NCBI GenBank assembly: GCA_019321725.1
Contig: CM033116.1
Location: 5,142,642-5,206,641, forward strand
Reading direction: 5' to 3'
Length of the DNA stretch: 64,000 bases
Source of the DNA: Paulownia fortunei
Taxonomy: Eukaryota > Streptophyta > Magnoliopsida > Lamiales > Paulowniaceae
Shown piece after piece: positions 37,238-49,917 of the stretch. Below the pieces are notes generated by a model that saw only the letters and a program-made list of their open reading frames with translations, searched no databases and had not been told where the DNA came from. Position numbers and translations under genes: made by a program. How positions within the stretch are numbered: the stretch's first letter is position 1; each line of letters begins with the position of its first letter.

Positions 37238-38135
37238 ATGCCGGGGCCGAACGAATACTTCAGCGTCCCCCTCAGTCGCGTCGCCATCGGCAACACCAAT
37301 GAGTTCCGGCAGCCCGGCGCCGTGAAGGCGGCGGTGGCTGAATTCATCAGCACCCTCATCTTCGTCTTTGCCGGGTCTGGTTCCGGCATGGCCTACAACA
37401 AGATAACTGGGGATGCGCCAAACTCACCCGCTGGCCTCATCGCAGCGGCGGTTGCCCATGCTTTCGGCCTGTTCGTGGCCGTTTCTGTGGCTGCTAACAT
37501 TTCTGGCGGCCACGTAAACCCGGCCGTTACCTTTGGGTTGTTCGTGGGTGGAAACATCACTCTTTTCCGCGGTATTCTCTACATCATCGCCCAGTTGCTT
37601 GGCTCTGTCGTTGCTTGCCTCCTTCTCACCTTCACTACTGGTGGCTTGGTATGTTTGATTACCAAGAACTTTTAAATTTCACTTACCTGTAAATTAATCC
37701 ATCATTCTGAGCTGAAAATTTAGTTCAAATTCAGTTTGACACGAGTATCAAATTCTTTTTTACCAGGAAACGCCGGCATTTTCCCTGTCGGGAGTGTCAG
37801 TCTGGAGCGCCTTTGTATTCGAGATTGTGATGACTTTCGGACTTGTTTACACGGTTTACGCCACAGCCGTGGACCCGAAGAAGGGCGAAGTGGGCATCAT
37901 CGCACCCATCGCAATTGGTTTCATCGTAGGAGCCAACATCCTCGCCGGCGGCGCGTTCACCGGAGCTTCAATGAACCCTGCAGTGTCATTCGGGCCCGCT
38001 TTGGTCAGCTTCACCTGGACCCACCATTGGGTATACTGGGCCGGGCCTCTCGTCGGAGGTGGGCTCGCTGGTATTGTGTATGAGGTGTTCTTCATCAGCC
38101 ACTCCCACGAGCCATTGCCCGGCGGTGATTACTGA
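37238..38135 (+). CDS. TIP1: Tonoplast intrinsic protein, TIP1-type aquaporin
   Basis: A six-helix vacuolar-membrane channel for water and small neutral solutes. Exons 37238-37648 and 37767-38135 join in phase 0 across a 118-base GT-AG intron to give 259 residues. Both pore motifs are intact: NPA at 94-96 ([10 protein letters not shown]) and at 207-209 (GASMNPAVS). H74 in helix 2, Ile in helix 5 and a Val, not Arg, after the second NPA fit the TIP1 selectivity filter. C127 sits where TIP1 proteins have their mercury-sensitive cysteine. The C-terminus EPLPGGDY is typical of TIP1;3-like members. The N-terminus is about 8 residues longer than Arabidopsis TIP1;1 (PGPNEYFSV inserted before the family start, SRVAIG). 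No internal ATG lies nearer the family start, so this start is kept. The coding sequence is markedly GC-richer than its AT-rich surroundings, especially at third positions. Confidence 0.96.
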
Positions 38136-38522
38136 GAGGATTACGACTGTTTTCTTTGCTTTTTATGATGTAATTTGCTTGAAGAGGGGTTTTTATTTAG
38201 TTTCGTATTAACCCTTTTGTGCTTTTCATTAGATTATGTTGAAATCTATGGTGTAGTTACACGGCCTATGTTCTATTTCTATTAAAAAAAAAAAGGCCCA
38301 ATTTTCCTTTTTTGGTTAATAATTCGTTTCCTTTTTCTTTTTAAAATTATTCACAAATCAATTACTTTACTGCTAATATCTGTTGCACAAGTAAGATTTT
38401 TAATATAAATGTATTTCATCGTATATTTATAAATAAATATACTTATGCCCTTATAAAATTAAGTGTGTAAGTAAAATATATGATGAGATGAATAATTAAT
38501 GCACATTGTAACATATTATCAA

Positions 38523-38572
38523 ATGCAGTATTACAAGACCTTACTTAATGCAGTATTACAAGACTTTACTTT
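38523..38572. repeat. 25-bp tandem duplication
   Basis: ATGCAGTATTACAAGACC-TTACTTA is followed at once by a copy with one substitution (GACTTTACTTT). Confidence 0.88.
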
Positions 38573-38810
38573 AGTTAAGAAATTGACGTTATAAATTGGA
38601 GTAAATAACATACTAACATAAGTGTTAATGTTTTATTCTCGAGGGTACTTTTAGATTTAGTACTCATGTTAGTCTAAACAATCAAACTAAAGGCAAGTAA
38701 ATGAGCATACTTGCTCCTTGTCCGAATTTAAAAGATTATGAATTGGATGTAGCTTAGGCAAAGTCACATGATTACTTTTTCATGTTTTCATTTTTTTATT
38801 TTTTTTTATA

Positions 38811-38955
38811 ACGGAAAATTCACAACTGCTGCTTTCTGAATACGCATTGGATAAATTTTTGAAAAAATGCAATAGCCTGCAAATTATACCAATTAGATAA
38901 ATCGTATTAGGCAAGCGGTGTGACATGTTAGATCAAGAAAATGTTGGATAGATAA
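38811..38955 (+). repeat. dispersed repeat R1, copy B
   Basis: Shares with 16371-16520 the ordered words 'ttttttataacggaaaatt', 'gcattggataaat', 'caatagcctgcaaatta', 'agataaatcgtattaggcaag', 'ggtgtgaca' and 'aaaatgttgg'. It is AT-shifted relative to copy A and lacks the GC-rich right extension. Confidence 0.7.
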
Positions 38956-39949
38956 TTCATTTTTTTTAATTCATTTAATTCAAAAAATTTATTTTTTGTG
39001 ATATCAATAATGATAGCGATCATAGGATCAAAATATAGGTTGAATTCTATAATATGGTGCTCTTAATCCAGCCATGGAAAACCTATATAAATGTCATTGC
39101 AAAAAACTTAAAAGAGTAATTTATGTTCACAAATTTCTACCTAGTTTGCTATATTAGTTGGGGTAGTTTATTTATTATTTATTTAAGTAAAACAATCTAA
39201 TGTATCAATCTATCATATATCTATTAACAATGACTATGCAACAATTTATAAATTAACTATTAACAATTAAATTATAATTAATATAAAAATAGATTTACCT
39301 AATGGAATTCGAACCCGTAATTTCAATATTTTGAATTTGTAGTTTGGCTGGTGGCCACAAATAACAACTAGCACGTTCCAATTGAGGGCTTAATTATCGC
39401 TTTCCGTGTCCACCGACCACCTTTCCTTAATTCCGTCAATCGTCCACCGATTTACGAGGAAAAGGAAATGTATTTCGCTTTCCTCTATTTCAAATGATTT
39501 ATCTTTTATTTTTAATATTATTAATACATATTAAGGATGTGAAATTATCATTACTATATATTTAATTTATATTGATAATTTTAAAATATGATATAAAAAA
39601 ATATTTAAAATAGAAAATCCTGCTCTCTCCTAATGCTAAATTTAGAGTGGGAGTACCATATGTCATCCCTCCTTTTATCATCTTTTCATTTTTATTGATA
39701 AAAACTATTGCAATTAATTCATTCTAATTGATTTAATAAATCAATGTATACTTTCTAAACGTGGAAGAACAGTTGATGACTAACCAGTAATATATAGAAT
39801 TTTCTTCAAATTTTATCTAGCCAAAAGGATGATAAATAGTTAAAAAACCCTTGCACAAGAGATATGTGATTTTAGAGAATAGGGAAAAAAAAAAACTAGT
39901 TTTGAAAATATATTTGGGTACGGGATCAAAATGTAATGATTAAAATTGA

Positions 39950-39969
39950 TATATATATATATATATATA
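39950..39969. repeat. (TA)n microsatellite
   Basis: Short uninterrupted TA run. Confidence 0.85.
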
Positions 39970-40930
39970 ATAGAATATAAAATATTTTTAAAAATAATAA
40001 TAAATAAAAATATATATAATTATTATAGTTGATGTGACATGTCTCGATTTATCTTTTTTTATGAAAATATATTTAGATATAAATATATTTTTAAAAAATA
40101 AAAATATATATTTATAATTTTTTTTAAGAAAAATTCACAAACAATCACAGCCAAAACCAACTTCCGACCCCATTGGTGCTTCAAATATGAAAATGGTAGA
40201 TGGATAATTGTAAAAAAAAAAAACAATAAAAAAAATCAAAATCTCTATTAATAATAAGTATCGTTTTGACAAAGAATTTGAAGCTTCAATTGTTTTTCAG
40301 ATTGATAAACAAATGAAATGATTATGTATAATCATTAAATTAAAAATATTAATTATTAATAAAGAATTGAACGATCAACAATCGTCTATTAATACGATTT
40401 AGCAATTAACTAAATAACTATTAAAAAAATAAACAAAATATTCACAATTTCAATGACATTAATTTGAACCTTAAACCAATTTTCAAAGTATAGAGACATG
40501 TGAATTTGGCATTTGTCTGCAGAATCAAGGAAAAGATATGTTTGCACCTGTCAACTTTTCCCCTTTTTTGTTTTTTCTTACGTATCACTGTATACGGATG
40601 GAGACATTTCATGTATAATGTAATTAATTACTCTATCAAATTTGAATGATTAAGAGGTTTAAAAAAAATTAACCATCATTTTGAAATGTGAAAGAGATTT
40701 GGAGTTGGAGATATTATTTTTTATTATTCTGGAGCTATCCATTTGGCAATTATGATGTATGCTTTAATGGATATTGCTGTTTAAAGAGTTGATTGAGTTT
40801 GAAATCTAAATGTGACATCATATGTACAAACAAATTAAAGATGGAATTTTCAAAAAAAATTCGTAAGTTCTTGTTACACTTTTGTTTATTTTTTTGTTAC
40901 AAATTTTTTGAGATAAGTGTTTGATTTGGA

Positions 40931-40954
40931 TCATACATATACATATACATATAC

Positions 40955-40988
<34 letters not shown>

Positions 40989-41023
40989 ATATATATATGT
41001 ATGTATGTGTATGTATGTATTGT
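40931..41023. repeat. (CATATA)n/(TA)n/(TGTA)n microsatellite
   Basis: Hexamer ACATAT repeats pass into TA runs, then a second hexamer/TA block and finally GTATGTATGT. The mosaic suggests repeated slippage. Confidence 0.92.
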
Positions 41024-41084
41024 TAATGATAAGAATGTATGGATGCTGTTAGGGTGTATTTGGCAAGAATTTTGAGGAACCGGA

Positions 41085-41350
41085 CATGGATTCGTTCGAC
41101 TCAAGCTTAACATCTATTAAATTATTTTATTATTTTAAAAATATTAAAAATATATTTTTTAAAAATAATATACATATATATATATATATATCTTTTAAAA
41201 GATACTACATAAATAAAATAAATTTATAAAAAATAAATAGGGCGAGATAGGTTTAAAAATAAAAATTCAAGACATATTTCGAATTTATTTACAATAGTAA
41301 AAATCTATCTCATATAGATTAGATTTAAAATGAATTTGAATTTGAATTCA
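41085..41350. repeat. degenerate AT-rich dispersed repeat, copy 3
   Basis: Contains 'aaatagggcgagatagg' and 'ttaaaaataaaaattcaag' after an AT-rich core with an internal TA microsatellite (41174-41190). Resembles the blocks at 2.0, 13.5 and 43.1 kb. Confidence 0.3.
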
Positions 41351-42520
41351 ATCCATAATCTATCGCTACACAATATAGGTCCATTTAGAACTCTTTCACT
41401 AATACTCGATCATACCATGTGGAGTTGTATCGATTGTGCGCCCTATTTTTGAATAATGATTTTCATATTTTGAAGTATTTTATATTCGTTGAAGTCATTT
41501 TCTGCTTTGGGAGTTCACACTTTGATAAATATGAAGAAAAAAAATATTTTTTTATAACAAAAGAGAAAAATTAATTGCAATAATATAGTAAATTAGATAT
41601 AAGCAGGCGTGGGTTAAACTAATTACAACAATATATCACCTACTAGGATATTGTTGTACCACTTTATCTACTTATTATGATTTTGTGCACACATTTTATT
41701 GAAGGTAGTAACAATTGAGAAAAAAAAAATCATTAAAGTGTTTGTGTTGGCATCAATAAACGAATGGTAAATGGTGAGCACAAATTTTGGCATTTGTTAT
41801 TGTGTCAAAACGAAATCTTCAATCTCTAGCTAAGCCGACACTATTTAGGAGGAGGGCAAAAATACGATAAGTAAATACATAATTTTTATTTTTCGAAAAA
41901 GAGTCATACGATGGTTGTAGCATCAACAGAAAAGTGATTTGGCAATTGTTTGAGGGTTCCCGACAATTAAGAGGGCTCAGCTCAATTTTTAATTTTCATA
42001 GCAGTTCAAACTTCACGATTTAATTTTAGCTCTATACGTCATACATAAACCTCGACTCTTGGTTATATCTAGTGCATATTCAATAAATGTATGCATTTTA
42101 TGTCAAGTGTCACACTTAATAAAAAATAATAATAATAATAATATTTGACACAATATTCATACACTCGATATATATATATATATTAGATGCAACATGAATT
42201 CAGCCACTTACAAAATCACTCCTCAAATCTTCATTTAACGAAAATAATTGTTGTCACACTCAGTCCAACAATTTAAATTACTTTACATGGATTTCTATAT
42301 TTCAAGATCATATGGTTCAACATTAAGAATCAATTGAGAATACTAAATTATTAACATATATTGTTTCACAAAATTACCACAAATCGAATTACCCACTCAA
42401 TTATGATCATTAATCTTGTCTTTACCAAAAAAAGGTTAGAAAATGTTCTACTAACCTAACTAGCATAAAAGAGGATTATATATACATGTATATATATATA
42501 TAAAGAAAAACAGCTGATAA

Positions 42521-42574
42521 GAAACAAATGCACCTGTCACTGTGTCGGAAACAAATGCACCTCTCACTGGGTCG
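42521..42574. repeat. 27-bp tandem duplication
   Basis: Two copies beginning GAAACAAATGCACCT and ending GTCG (42521-42547, 42548-42574) with two substitutions. Confidence 0.9.
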
Positions 42575-42890
42575 AAAACGGTCTTAACTCATAAATTAAG
42601 TCGGTGGTCGGCACTGCTTGAAAGAGAAATGTCGGCCCCTGCTGGTTTTGAATTTGTTTCAATGTTTCCCATACCAAAAGTTTCTGTCTAGATTTCTACA
42701 TTGTCATTAATATTGTTGATTATTTTAACTGTTTTTTAATATAAAATAATTAGATAATGGGAATCAAATAAATGATGCTTATTTGATTCGATACATAACT
42801 TTAAATGAAAAATGCTACACAAATTCTGTCATTCACCGTCACATTTTTCAAATAAAATGATTTTTGATGATGTCAATTTTCTTATCGCAC

Positions 42891-42923
<33 letters not shown>
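42891..42923. repeat. (AAT)n microsatellite
   Basis: About 11 AAT units; a shorter AAT tract lies at about 42126. Confidence 0.93.
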
Positions 42924-42924
<1 letters not shown>

Positions 42925-42994
42925 GGAATACAGGAGTGTCCCCAACACGATGAGGGCATACAAAAACTCAATTTAATGAAGCACCTTTTGGAAC

Positions 42995-43330
42995 AGAATA
43001 ACCAGATTAGGATAGTAAAGAATTTGAAACCGGTAAAGAGGAGGAATGATAATGCAGCGGGTTTAAACCAAAACTCACCACACCCCGCCTCATATTCTAA
43101 ATGAATCTTTATTTTTTATTTATTTTAAATTTATTATATATATATATGTGATATTATTTTTTAAAATATATTATTTTAAAAAGTTTTACAGTAATTATTT
43201 TTAAAAATATTATTTTTTTAATATTTTTAAAATTATATAATAGGTTTAGCAGGTCAATTCATTTGGTCTACGTCCTAATAAATTTTAGTATGGCCGGTCT
43301 CAATAAACCTTTCTTTCGCTAGTAAAGAAG
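42995..43330. repeat. degenerate AT-rich dispersed repeat, copy 4
   Basis: 'gcagcgggtttaaacc' and 'caccccgcctcatattc' (43055-43098) stand before a TTTATTTTAAATTTATTATAT core, with 'aggtttagcaggtc' and 'tatggccgg' after it. This is the best preserved member of the family by eye. Edges are approximate. Confidence 0.4.
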
Positions 43331-44719
43331 CTGTCATGTTTGCCCTTTTCTCAGTTTTAGGGGTTTTGTTAGTTGATTTGGACTTTGGACCACTTACGTG
43401 GGCTGGACTCGGCCCAACAAAAGAGAGTGTATATTGTGATTGAAAACTCAAATTGAAAAAGAGACCATCTTTGAAAAATTCTTCAAGAGTGTCTGATAAG
43501 TGATTCCATAAATATATAGTAACGATAATTTTATAATTTATATGGTCAAAAATAGGGGATTATAATAAAAAATATATATTAATGTCTATTCAATTTTTTT
43601 AATGATTAAAATTTTATTTTAGAAGCTTACTTTAAAAATTGTGTTAAAAAACTTTAAAACATCTCATAAATTATTAAACATTTTATAATAATACATTTTG
43701 AGTAACTTAGTCAAACACCCACTAAAACCTTTTTGTACAATCCAAAAATACTACTTATTGCGTATGCTTATTCTACTAATAAATCAGCTCGAAATTGTAT
43801 CATTGTTTTGACATAAGAAGAATTTTCAAACCACGGCACACTATTTAATTTTGAGCTATAAGCATAAGAAACAAGTCAATTAAATTAAACACCCAAACAC
43901 TCTTTTAATAAAGGAAAATGTGTCCGTGTGACGTAGTAATACATTAGGAACGACTACAACAAGTGAAAATCAAACAAGAGAAGAAGTAATGTTTTTATAG
44001 GAGATCGAAAATAGTCCAACATTGAACCTTTGACTTGATCAAGGTTGACCAAGGAATTTTCCACCAAGATGTGAAATTGATTGAACTTTAATCGAATCAA
44101 ACAAGAATCGAATTAGAGTTACTTGAATTTTTTATAAATATTTTATTATTATTTTACTAATAAATTTTAAATTTAAATAAATTTTTAATAATTAATCTCG
44201 AATTAACAATCGAACTCCTAATAACTTATTTGAGGGCCAGATAATTAGTCTTACTCCCTCACATGAGGCCAAACACACACACACACACAGTCAATAAAAT
44301 TGGAAAGACACTTTAAGTTGTAGCCTTGCTATTGTGCACATGTGAGTGGAACCTTTTTACAAAAGCGCCCTCTTTCCCTTTCACTTTAATTCAAAAACCT
44401 GGGACCCCGACACTGAGTCTAAATGTTAACCTACTTTTAACTTTTGATTTAATGTTCCAAATGTTTCTCCTTTTAATGCACATGTCCAACTTTATAACAA
44501 CCAAAGGAATACAAAGATGTTGCTAATAACTTCAATCCTGCTACAAAATGAAATTCTCTCACTTGGATAGCAAATAAAAATAATATTAAAAAATAAATAA
44601 ATAGATTGAATGCAACACACGAGGTTAGTCAGTAGCGACAACGAACCCCATATATTACCCTTATGCTATGATGGTGCAAATTTGAGATTTGACTTTTTTC
44701 AAGTTGAAAAATACTTGCA

Positions 44720-44740
44720 AAGACAGACAGACAGACAGAC
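44720..44740. repeat. (ACAG)n microsatellite
   Basis: Five ACAG units. Confidence 0.9.
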
Positions 44741-45741
44741 TAAAAGGGGTTAGACATCTTTTTGTAAATTTCTATGCATCTGATAATTGGATCCCACTTC
44801 TTGATTCATAAGGAATAAATTAAAGGGCTTTTTGACTTTAAATAACTTTCTATATTTGGTCAACCTGTCCTCCAAGGCATCAGTATCCTATGCTTCTTGG
44901 ACCAAGTCAAGTCTCAAACTTTGATGATTTCGATATTTGAAGAAGTTGTCTGCCAGTTTTTCACTATTCTTCCCAAAGGCAATTAAATACGCACAAGCAA
45001 ACAAATTCTAGCATTTCCCAACACCAGCAGATATCTTGACCTTCTCAACACCAAGATGATGCAATAATTGCTGCTGTCAAAGACAGTTTCGAAAATAGAA
45101 ATGTAGAATAACAAAATATAACAAAGCCAGATTGAACTTTCCCATCACCATCTTTCTATACTAACTGTGATATTCTCATATACTAAATGTTCTAGGAATG
45201 TCAATCAGCAAATTCTTGATCCTGCCTGCATTGACTTTCTCACCACCAAGAATGACACCAAAGTTGGTTGAAATTTAGCAGAATTTGCTAGAATATAGGT
45301 GGTAAGAAAACAGAAAAGCTAATGCATTAGACAGCAGAATCACCTCAAACCCATTGATCCATCCACAAGGACAATTCCAAAATCTCAATCTACTTGTTTT
45401 CTTCAGTAAACAAGGTGACTGCTCCACCTTTCTTGGTTCGCGATTTACATGTAAATCATGCTATAGATTCAAAAAAAACTGAATTCATTGAGAAATAGAG
45501 AGCTTTGAATTACTGTATAAAAACATCCTTCTCCATTGATTCGTTTAGCTCCCGAATCTCAAACATGTGCTCTAGGAGTTACCCTTGCTGTCAGAAGATA
45601 TTTTGGATTGTATTATAACCCGAGCTCCTGAAGCAAGCCTGTTGGACAAAATGAAAAAGAAAGTCTCAACCTACATGAATATGAAAAGCGGTCTAAACTA
45701 GTTAGTTGAGTAACTGCAGTAAGATTGAGAAGAGTCGGAAT

Positions 45742-48729
45742 TTAACTTTCTTCAATTTTGATCACATTTCCGTTATGATTTCTGGAAGAATCTGGTCTGC
45801 TCGATTGTTTTTTCTCTGAGAGAGGCTCAGTCATTCTCTTGCTCCCGCCATTGGATGTGCCAGGCGTTGTTCGTGAACTTTCCACCCTATCAGATGAGAT
45901 TCTAGGTCCCTCAGAAAGTGGGGATCTCATTGATTCACATCTTGGCTGCTTACTTAGAGAAGCCTTAATTGATCTAGGGATGCACTTCGTGCGTGTGGAA
46001 CTTCCCTCTTCCTTATCTTCAGTAGAATCAAATTGCTCAGTACTTCTGCACAGCCAAATGATTTTCTTTGTCTCAATATGAAGAAGAAAAAGAACATATT
46101 CGTAAGCCAGTGGATGTTAACTACTTTGTAACACCAAAAAGCATCCATAAAAGGACCATGGAATTTCACCCCCAATAGCTACACTTTCTTTTTGTTCGAT
46201 ACAAGTCAAATTAGAGCAACCAAAATCGAAATGCTTGCCCAATAACATGTATATTAACTATTCACCAGCTCCATAATTAAGCACTACTATATATAATTAG
46301 GGCCAAAAACCAATAAGTATAGGATGTATGTGGTTCTAAAACCTAACCTAGTGCTTCAAGAGCTTTCAAGCTGAGGGTGACACTCAAAGATCTTATCTCT
46401 TGAATTATGATAAAAGCGAACTTCCTACAACTAGATGATGAAGAATCAAAATCGTGACATGGGTTTGGAGTAGCATGCTGAAAAAATCCACAAACTTGAT
46501 TTAGGACAAAAAGAATAGTGAAGAGATCTGAAATTGGTTCAACCCATGATTCTGCAAAATTGAGTAATGATGGAACCATTGAAAACGGATTCACATAGTC
46601 CAGTCACAAAGCGTTCCCACTCACATATTATATGATTAGGAATAGAATGTCAATTGAGGTTAAGAGAACAGACTGACCTATCAGCATTGAACGAAGAAGA
46701 TCGTTTTAGATTGGGTACTCCTTCCTTGAGCATATTCGTTTCAACCAAGCTCCCACTGAAGTACTCTTTGTCTTCCAATGTCATGCCCATTAGACGAGGA
46801 TTTTCTGCCAGGCAATCAAGTTCTCCCAACATTAATGATGTTGAGAACAATGGAGAGGGAAATTTGGAGTGTGAAAACCTTGGCTTGTAGGTTGGAATCA
46901 GGCCAAAGCTGTGATCTTTCACAGTTATTGAACCACAAGAGATTAGTTGCATTATCATATTCGAAGCCTTCAGTTTCGCATTGGATGGCATTCGAAATTC
47001 CTCCTCTTCAAGTATCCTAAAGCTGTTGAGCTTCCTAGCATCAGCTCTAATGAGAGATTCCAAGGTATCGGTCCTACCACTTGATGAAGAAGCACTGGAT
47101 GTAGATGGAGGTGGTGAAACAAAGTCTCTGCAAATCTCTGGAGTGTCTTTTACCCGAGGTACTTGGTTTGGACGAGTGCCACTAATCTCAGGCTCCACCA
47201 ATCCATCATCAGTTGAAACACCTCTTGTACAAGTATCTCGAGTTCCAACAGCTCTGCTTGCATTTTCCTCGGTTTGAGTGGAAGCATCAGAAAGACCATC
47301 ACTCTTGTAGACTTTATACTCTGTTAGGCTCAAAGAACCATTCCAAGAGGAATTTTTCCCAATGCTGAACTCTGGAGACACAGCTGATGAGCAAGGACGC
47401 TGATCCGGAGGAGATAATTCATCATCCTGAGAAGTCTTTGTAGTTCTGCCATTCAAGCTAGATGAAGATGAAGATTCCTCTTGGCTTCTGGAAGATGGTG
47501 GTTCTGGAAGTGCTTTCTGATTCTGTAATATGACAGTCTCAGCAGGACTAAAGTTACCTAGAAAACAAGAAGTATCAATTTTCAGAAATTCAGACTCTGC
47601 ACGGGCTGTACACATGACTGCATCAATTCCTATCTCCAGAGAAAGAAAAGAGGCGCAGGTGCAAGGAAGATAAATTTGAATTATTATTATTTTTATTTAT
47701 TTGCTATCTCCTTTTTTCCTTCAATCAAACAGGCACTATTTGTTTTCCCCTTCATCCAGAATAACTGAAAGCTTGAAAAAGACAATCTTAGCAGGTTTTT
47801 CCATTACCCACCAGTTGCAGGTGATAATGAAATTATTTCCAACACTGAAAGGAATACATGGTTACATAAAGATATAAAGAAAATTCTCAACCAAAACACC
47901 AAACACTACTAAGCCTTCGGTTTCTCAATTTTATTGCTTAGCACATAAAAGTACAAACCTCAGCTAATAGCCTGTTGCCATGGTTGAGTGCCAAGTCTAA
48001 CTTATCATTCTGAAAAATAATTAAACAAGTTTACCCATTGAGTTCAATCAGAACTGTTTCTCACACAAGGTGCAGAGTATGATAAAACACTAAAACAGAT
48101 AATCAATATACCAGAATTGGATTCTTCAAAGAGCTCTGAACCCTTGAGAACATACTCATTCCCATGTGCTGGAAGGATTAAATCATCGTCGCAAAGATCA
48201 TGCCATACAAACCCATTCTTATAACTCCTGCATCCACAAATTACCCTGAAAACATTAGGCATGCACTTGCACAGGCAAAAAGAAGCCGAAATCAAACTAT
48301 GAGAATAACGGAAAACAAAAAACAATGGACCATTTTCACCTCTTGCAAGACCAAGAATACATAGAAGCCATGCCTCTGCCTCTCAAAACATTAAGCCTTT
48401 CAATCACATCTTCAAAACAAAAACAACGTTCAAAATTCAAGAACATACCGTACCAAATAATTGATGTTTATTAAATACATATATGTGAATTGCATTTTGT
48501 TACCTTTCAAGTAAAGGCCATCAGGGGAAGAGAGTGGGACTTCCATGAAATGGGGATGCTCGAGTTGTCGATTCCTACATAGATAGTAAACTACCGGCAC
48601 TTTATGGTTATGCGGCTGCTGCTGCTGCTGATTATAGTGATGATTGTAGTGATATTTGGGAGATTTTTCTGTCCATACTTTGGCTCGTTCAGGGCTCACT
48701 TGCCTATATTTCTTCATTCTCCCCTCCAT
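45742..48729 (-). CDS. SOK: SOSEKI-family (DUF966) polarity protein
   Basis: Plant homologue of animal Dishevelled-type DIX proteins; SOSEKIs polymerise at cell edges and mark cell polarity. Five exons on the minus strand: 48504-48729, 48340-48409, 48112-48227, about 46678-47617 and 45742-46045, all GT-AG and in frame, giving about 551 residues. The start [19 protein letters not shown] is the family's usual N-terminus. The DIX-like domain (about 43-133) runs from [18 protein letters not shown] through [14 protein letters not shown] to [11 protein letters not shown] and [11 protein letters not shown]. Conserved parts further on are a Ser-rich [52 protein letters not shown] and [17 protein letters not shown]. 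Two points are open. An in-frame Met 14 codons upstream (48771) could extend the protein. Exon 4 could also start at 47629, adding four residues; both acceptors keep frame. A Gln tract (QQQQQ) and His-rich stretch precede the DIX domain. Confidence 0.94.
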
Positions 48730-49724
48730 TTTTTGCACCTTCAGAATCCAGTCGAAAATGAACTTTCCCAACTATCACAGATTTTCTACAAAAACACAAT
48801 ACTTCTTTGTGATTTTCCTTCAAGTGAAGCGGGGGTTCAAGAGTGAATAATCTCGGGTTACACAATCATCAGAGCTCAAAATCCCGCAAAATGTTGGAAT
48901 AGACATCTACTTTTTAGATAATATCAATAAATATTTGATGTTGCTAAATGTGCAATAGATCTATATATGAGCTAAACTAGCTTTAAAATCTTAAAAACCA
49001 GCAAATAAGAAAACAAAAACCTCAAAAAGTCAAGAATATTGCACAATAAACCTTAATATCTCCCCGTACACAACTCCTAGTCCTATGTAAGAAAACAAAC
49101 ACGAGGGTCTCAGCAAGATTTCCCAAAAAGCGCAAACAAAAAGCAATTAAACCCAAGCAAACCCATTTGCAGATTGACATAATGAAGCCCAAAAATCAGT
49201 AAAAAACAATAAAAAAGTGGCTGTGTTTTTTAAGTGCATTTGAGGGAAACCGAAAAAAAGAAGAAAAAAAACAAAAAACGCCAACCTGGGATAGAGGGAA
49301 GTAAAGCTAAAAGCAGGACGCCCGAATTTAATGCACCAGTACCCGCCCACCCCATCCACTACGTGTTAGCGACAGCTTTGGGGAGAGTGAGGTGACTAAT
49401 CACAGAAATGACAGAGCGGAGTTGAAGAAAGGGACTGGAGAGGGGGGATGGAGGAGAAAGAGGAGTTAATTTAGACTGTGGCTTGGCCTTTTGCCTGCTA
49501 TTCAGGGCAAGACCCATGGATCTTATGGCCGATTTGAAATTTCTTGCTGATTTGGCTTTGGCTGCTTATGGCTTTCAAGCGTTTGTTAGTGGCCAGAGCC
49601 ATTGTTCCATCCAAATCAACTCCGTTTTGTTTTCTTGTCTACGCTGTTCCAGTCGTGACTATTGGGACCTGTTTTTTCTTTTCTTTTTTTCATCATCTGA
49701 AAATGGGTTCTAATGATGTTTACG

Positions 49725-49917
49725 ACATTATGTGAATTATTAGTTTGATGAGAAAATTATATTCTTTCTTTCTTTTTTTATGTTTATGAAGAGTTCGGTA
49801 AAATGTTTGAAAAGCTGCAAACATTATGTGAATTATTAGTTTGATGAGAAAATTATATTCTTTCTTTCTTTTTTTTATGTTTATGAAGAGTTCGGTAAAA
49901 TGTTTGAAAAGCTGCAA
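49725..49917. repeat. 96-bp tandem duplication
   Basis: Units 49725-49820 and 49821-49917 begin ACATTATGTGAATTATTAG and end GAAAAGCTGCAA. The only difference I see is one extra T in the poly-T run, so the event is recent. The duplication makes an apparent open frame on the minus strand with repeated peptides; that frame is not a gene. Confidence 0.95.

Larger units (their letters stand above)
38136..45741. other. intergenic region between TIP1 and the SOSEKI gene
   Basis: The TIP1 3' UTR occupies the first 150 bases or so, and the SOSEKI 3' UTR an unknown part of the last several hundred. Between them no gene is supported. Contents: 25-bp tandem duplication (38523), dispersed repeat R1 copy B (38811), TA/CA-type microsatellites (39950, 40931, 42170), AT-rich blocks at 41.1 and 43.0 kb, 27-bp duplication (42521), (AAT)n (42891) and (ACAG)n (44720). 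The stretch 44.8-45.6 kb is less AT-rich but shows no intact open frame. Confidence 0.6.

Noticed and set aside
42521..42574. Spaced or tandem repeats as a CRISPR-like array
   Set aside because: Only two adjacent copies without spacers, in a plant nuclear genome. No array is present in the window.
49483..49713. 76-codon plus-strand frame before SOSEKI
   Set aside because: No domain; it lies in the SOSEKI promoter and is antisense to it.
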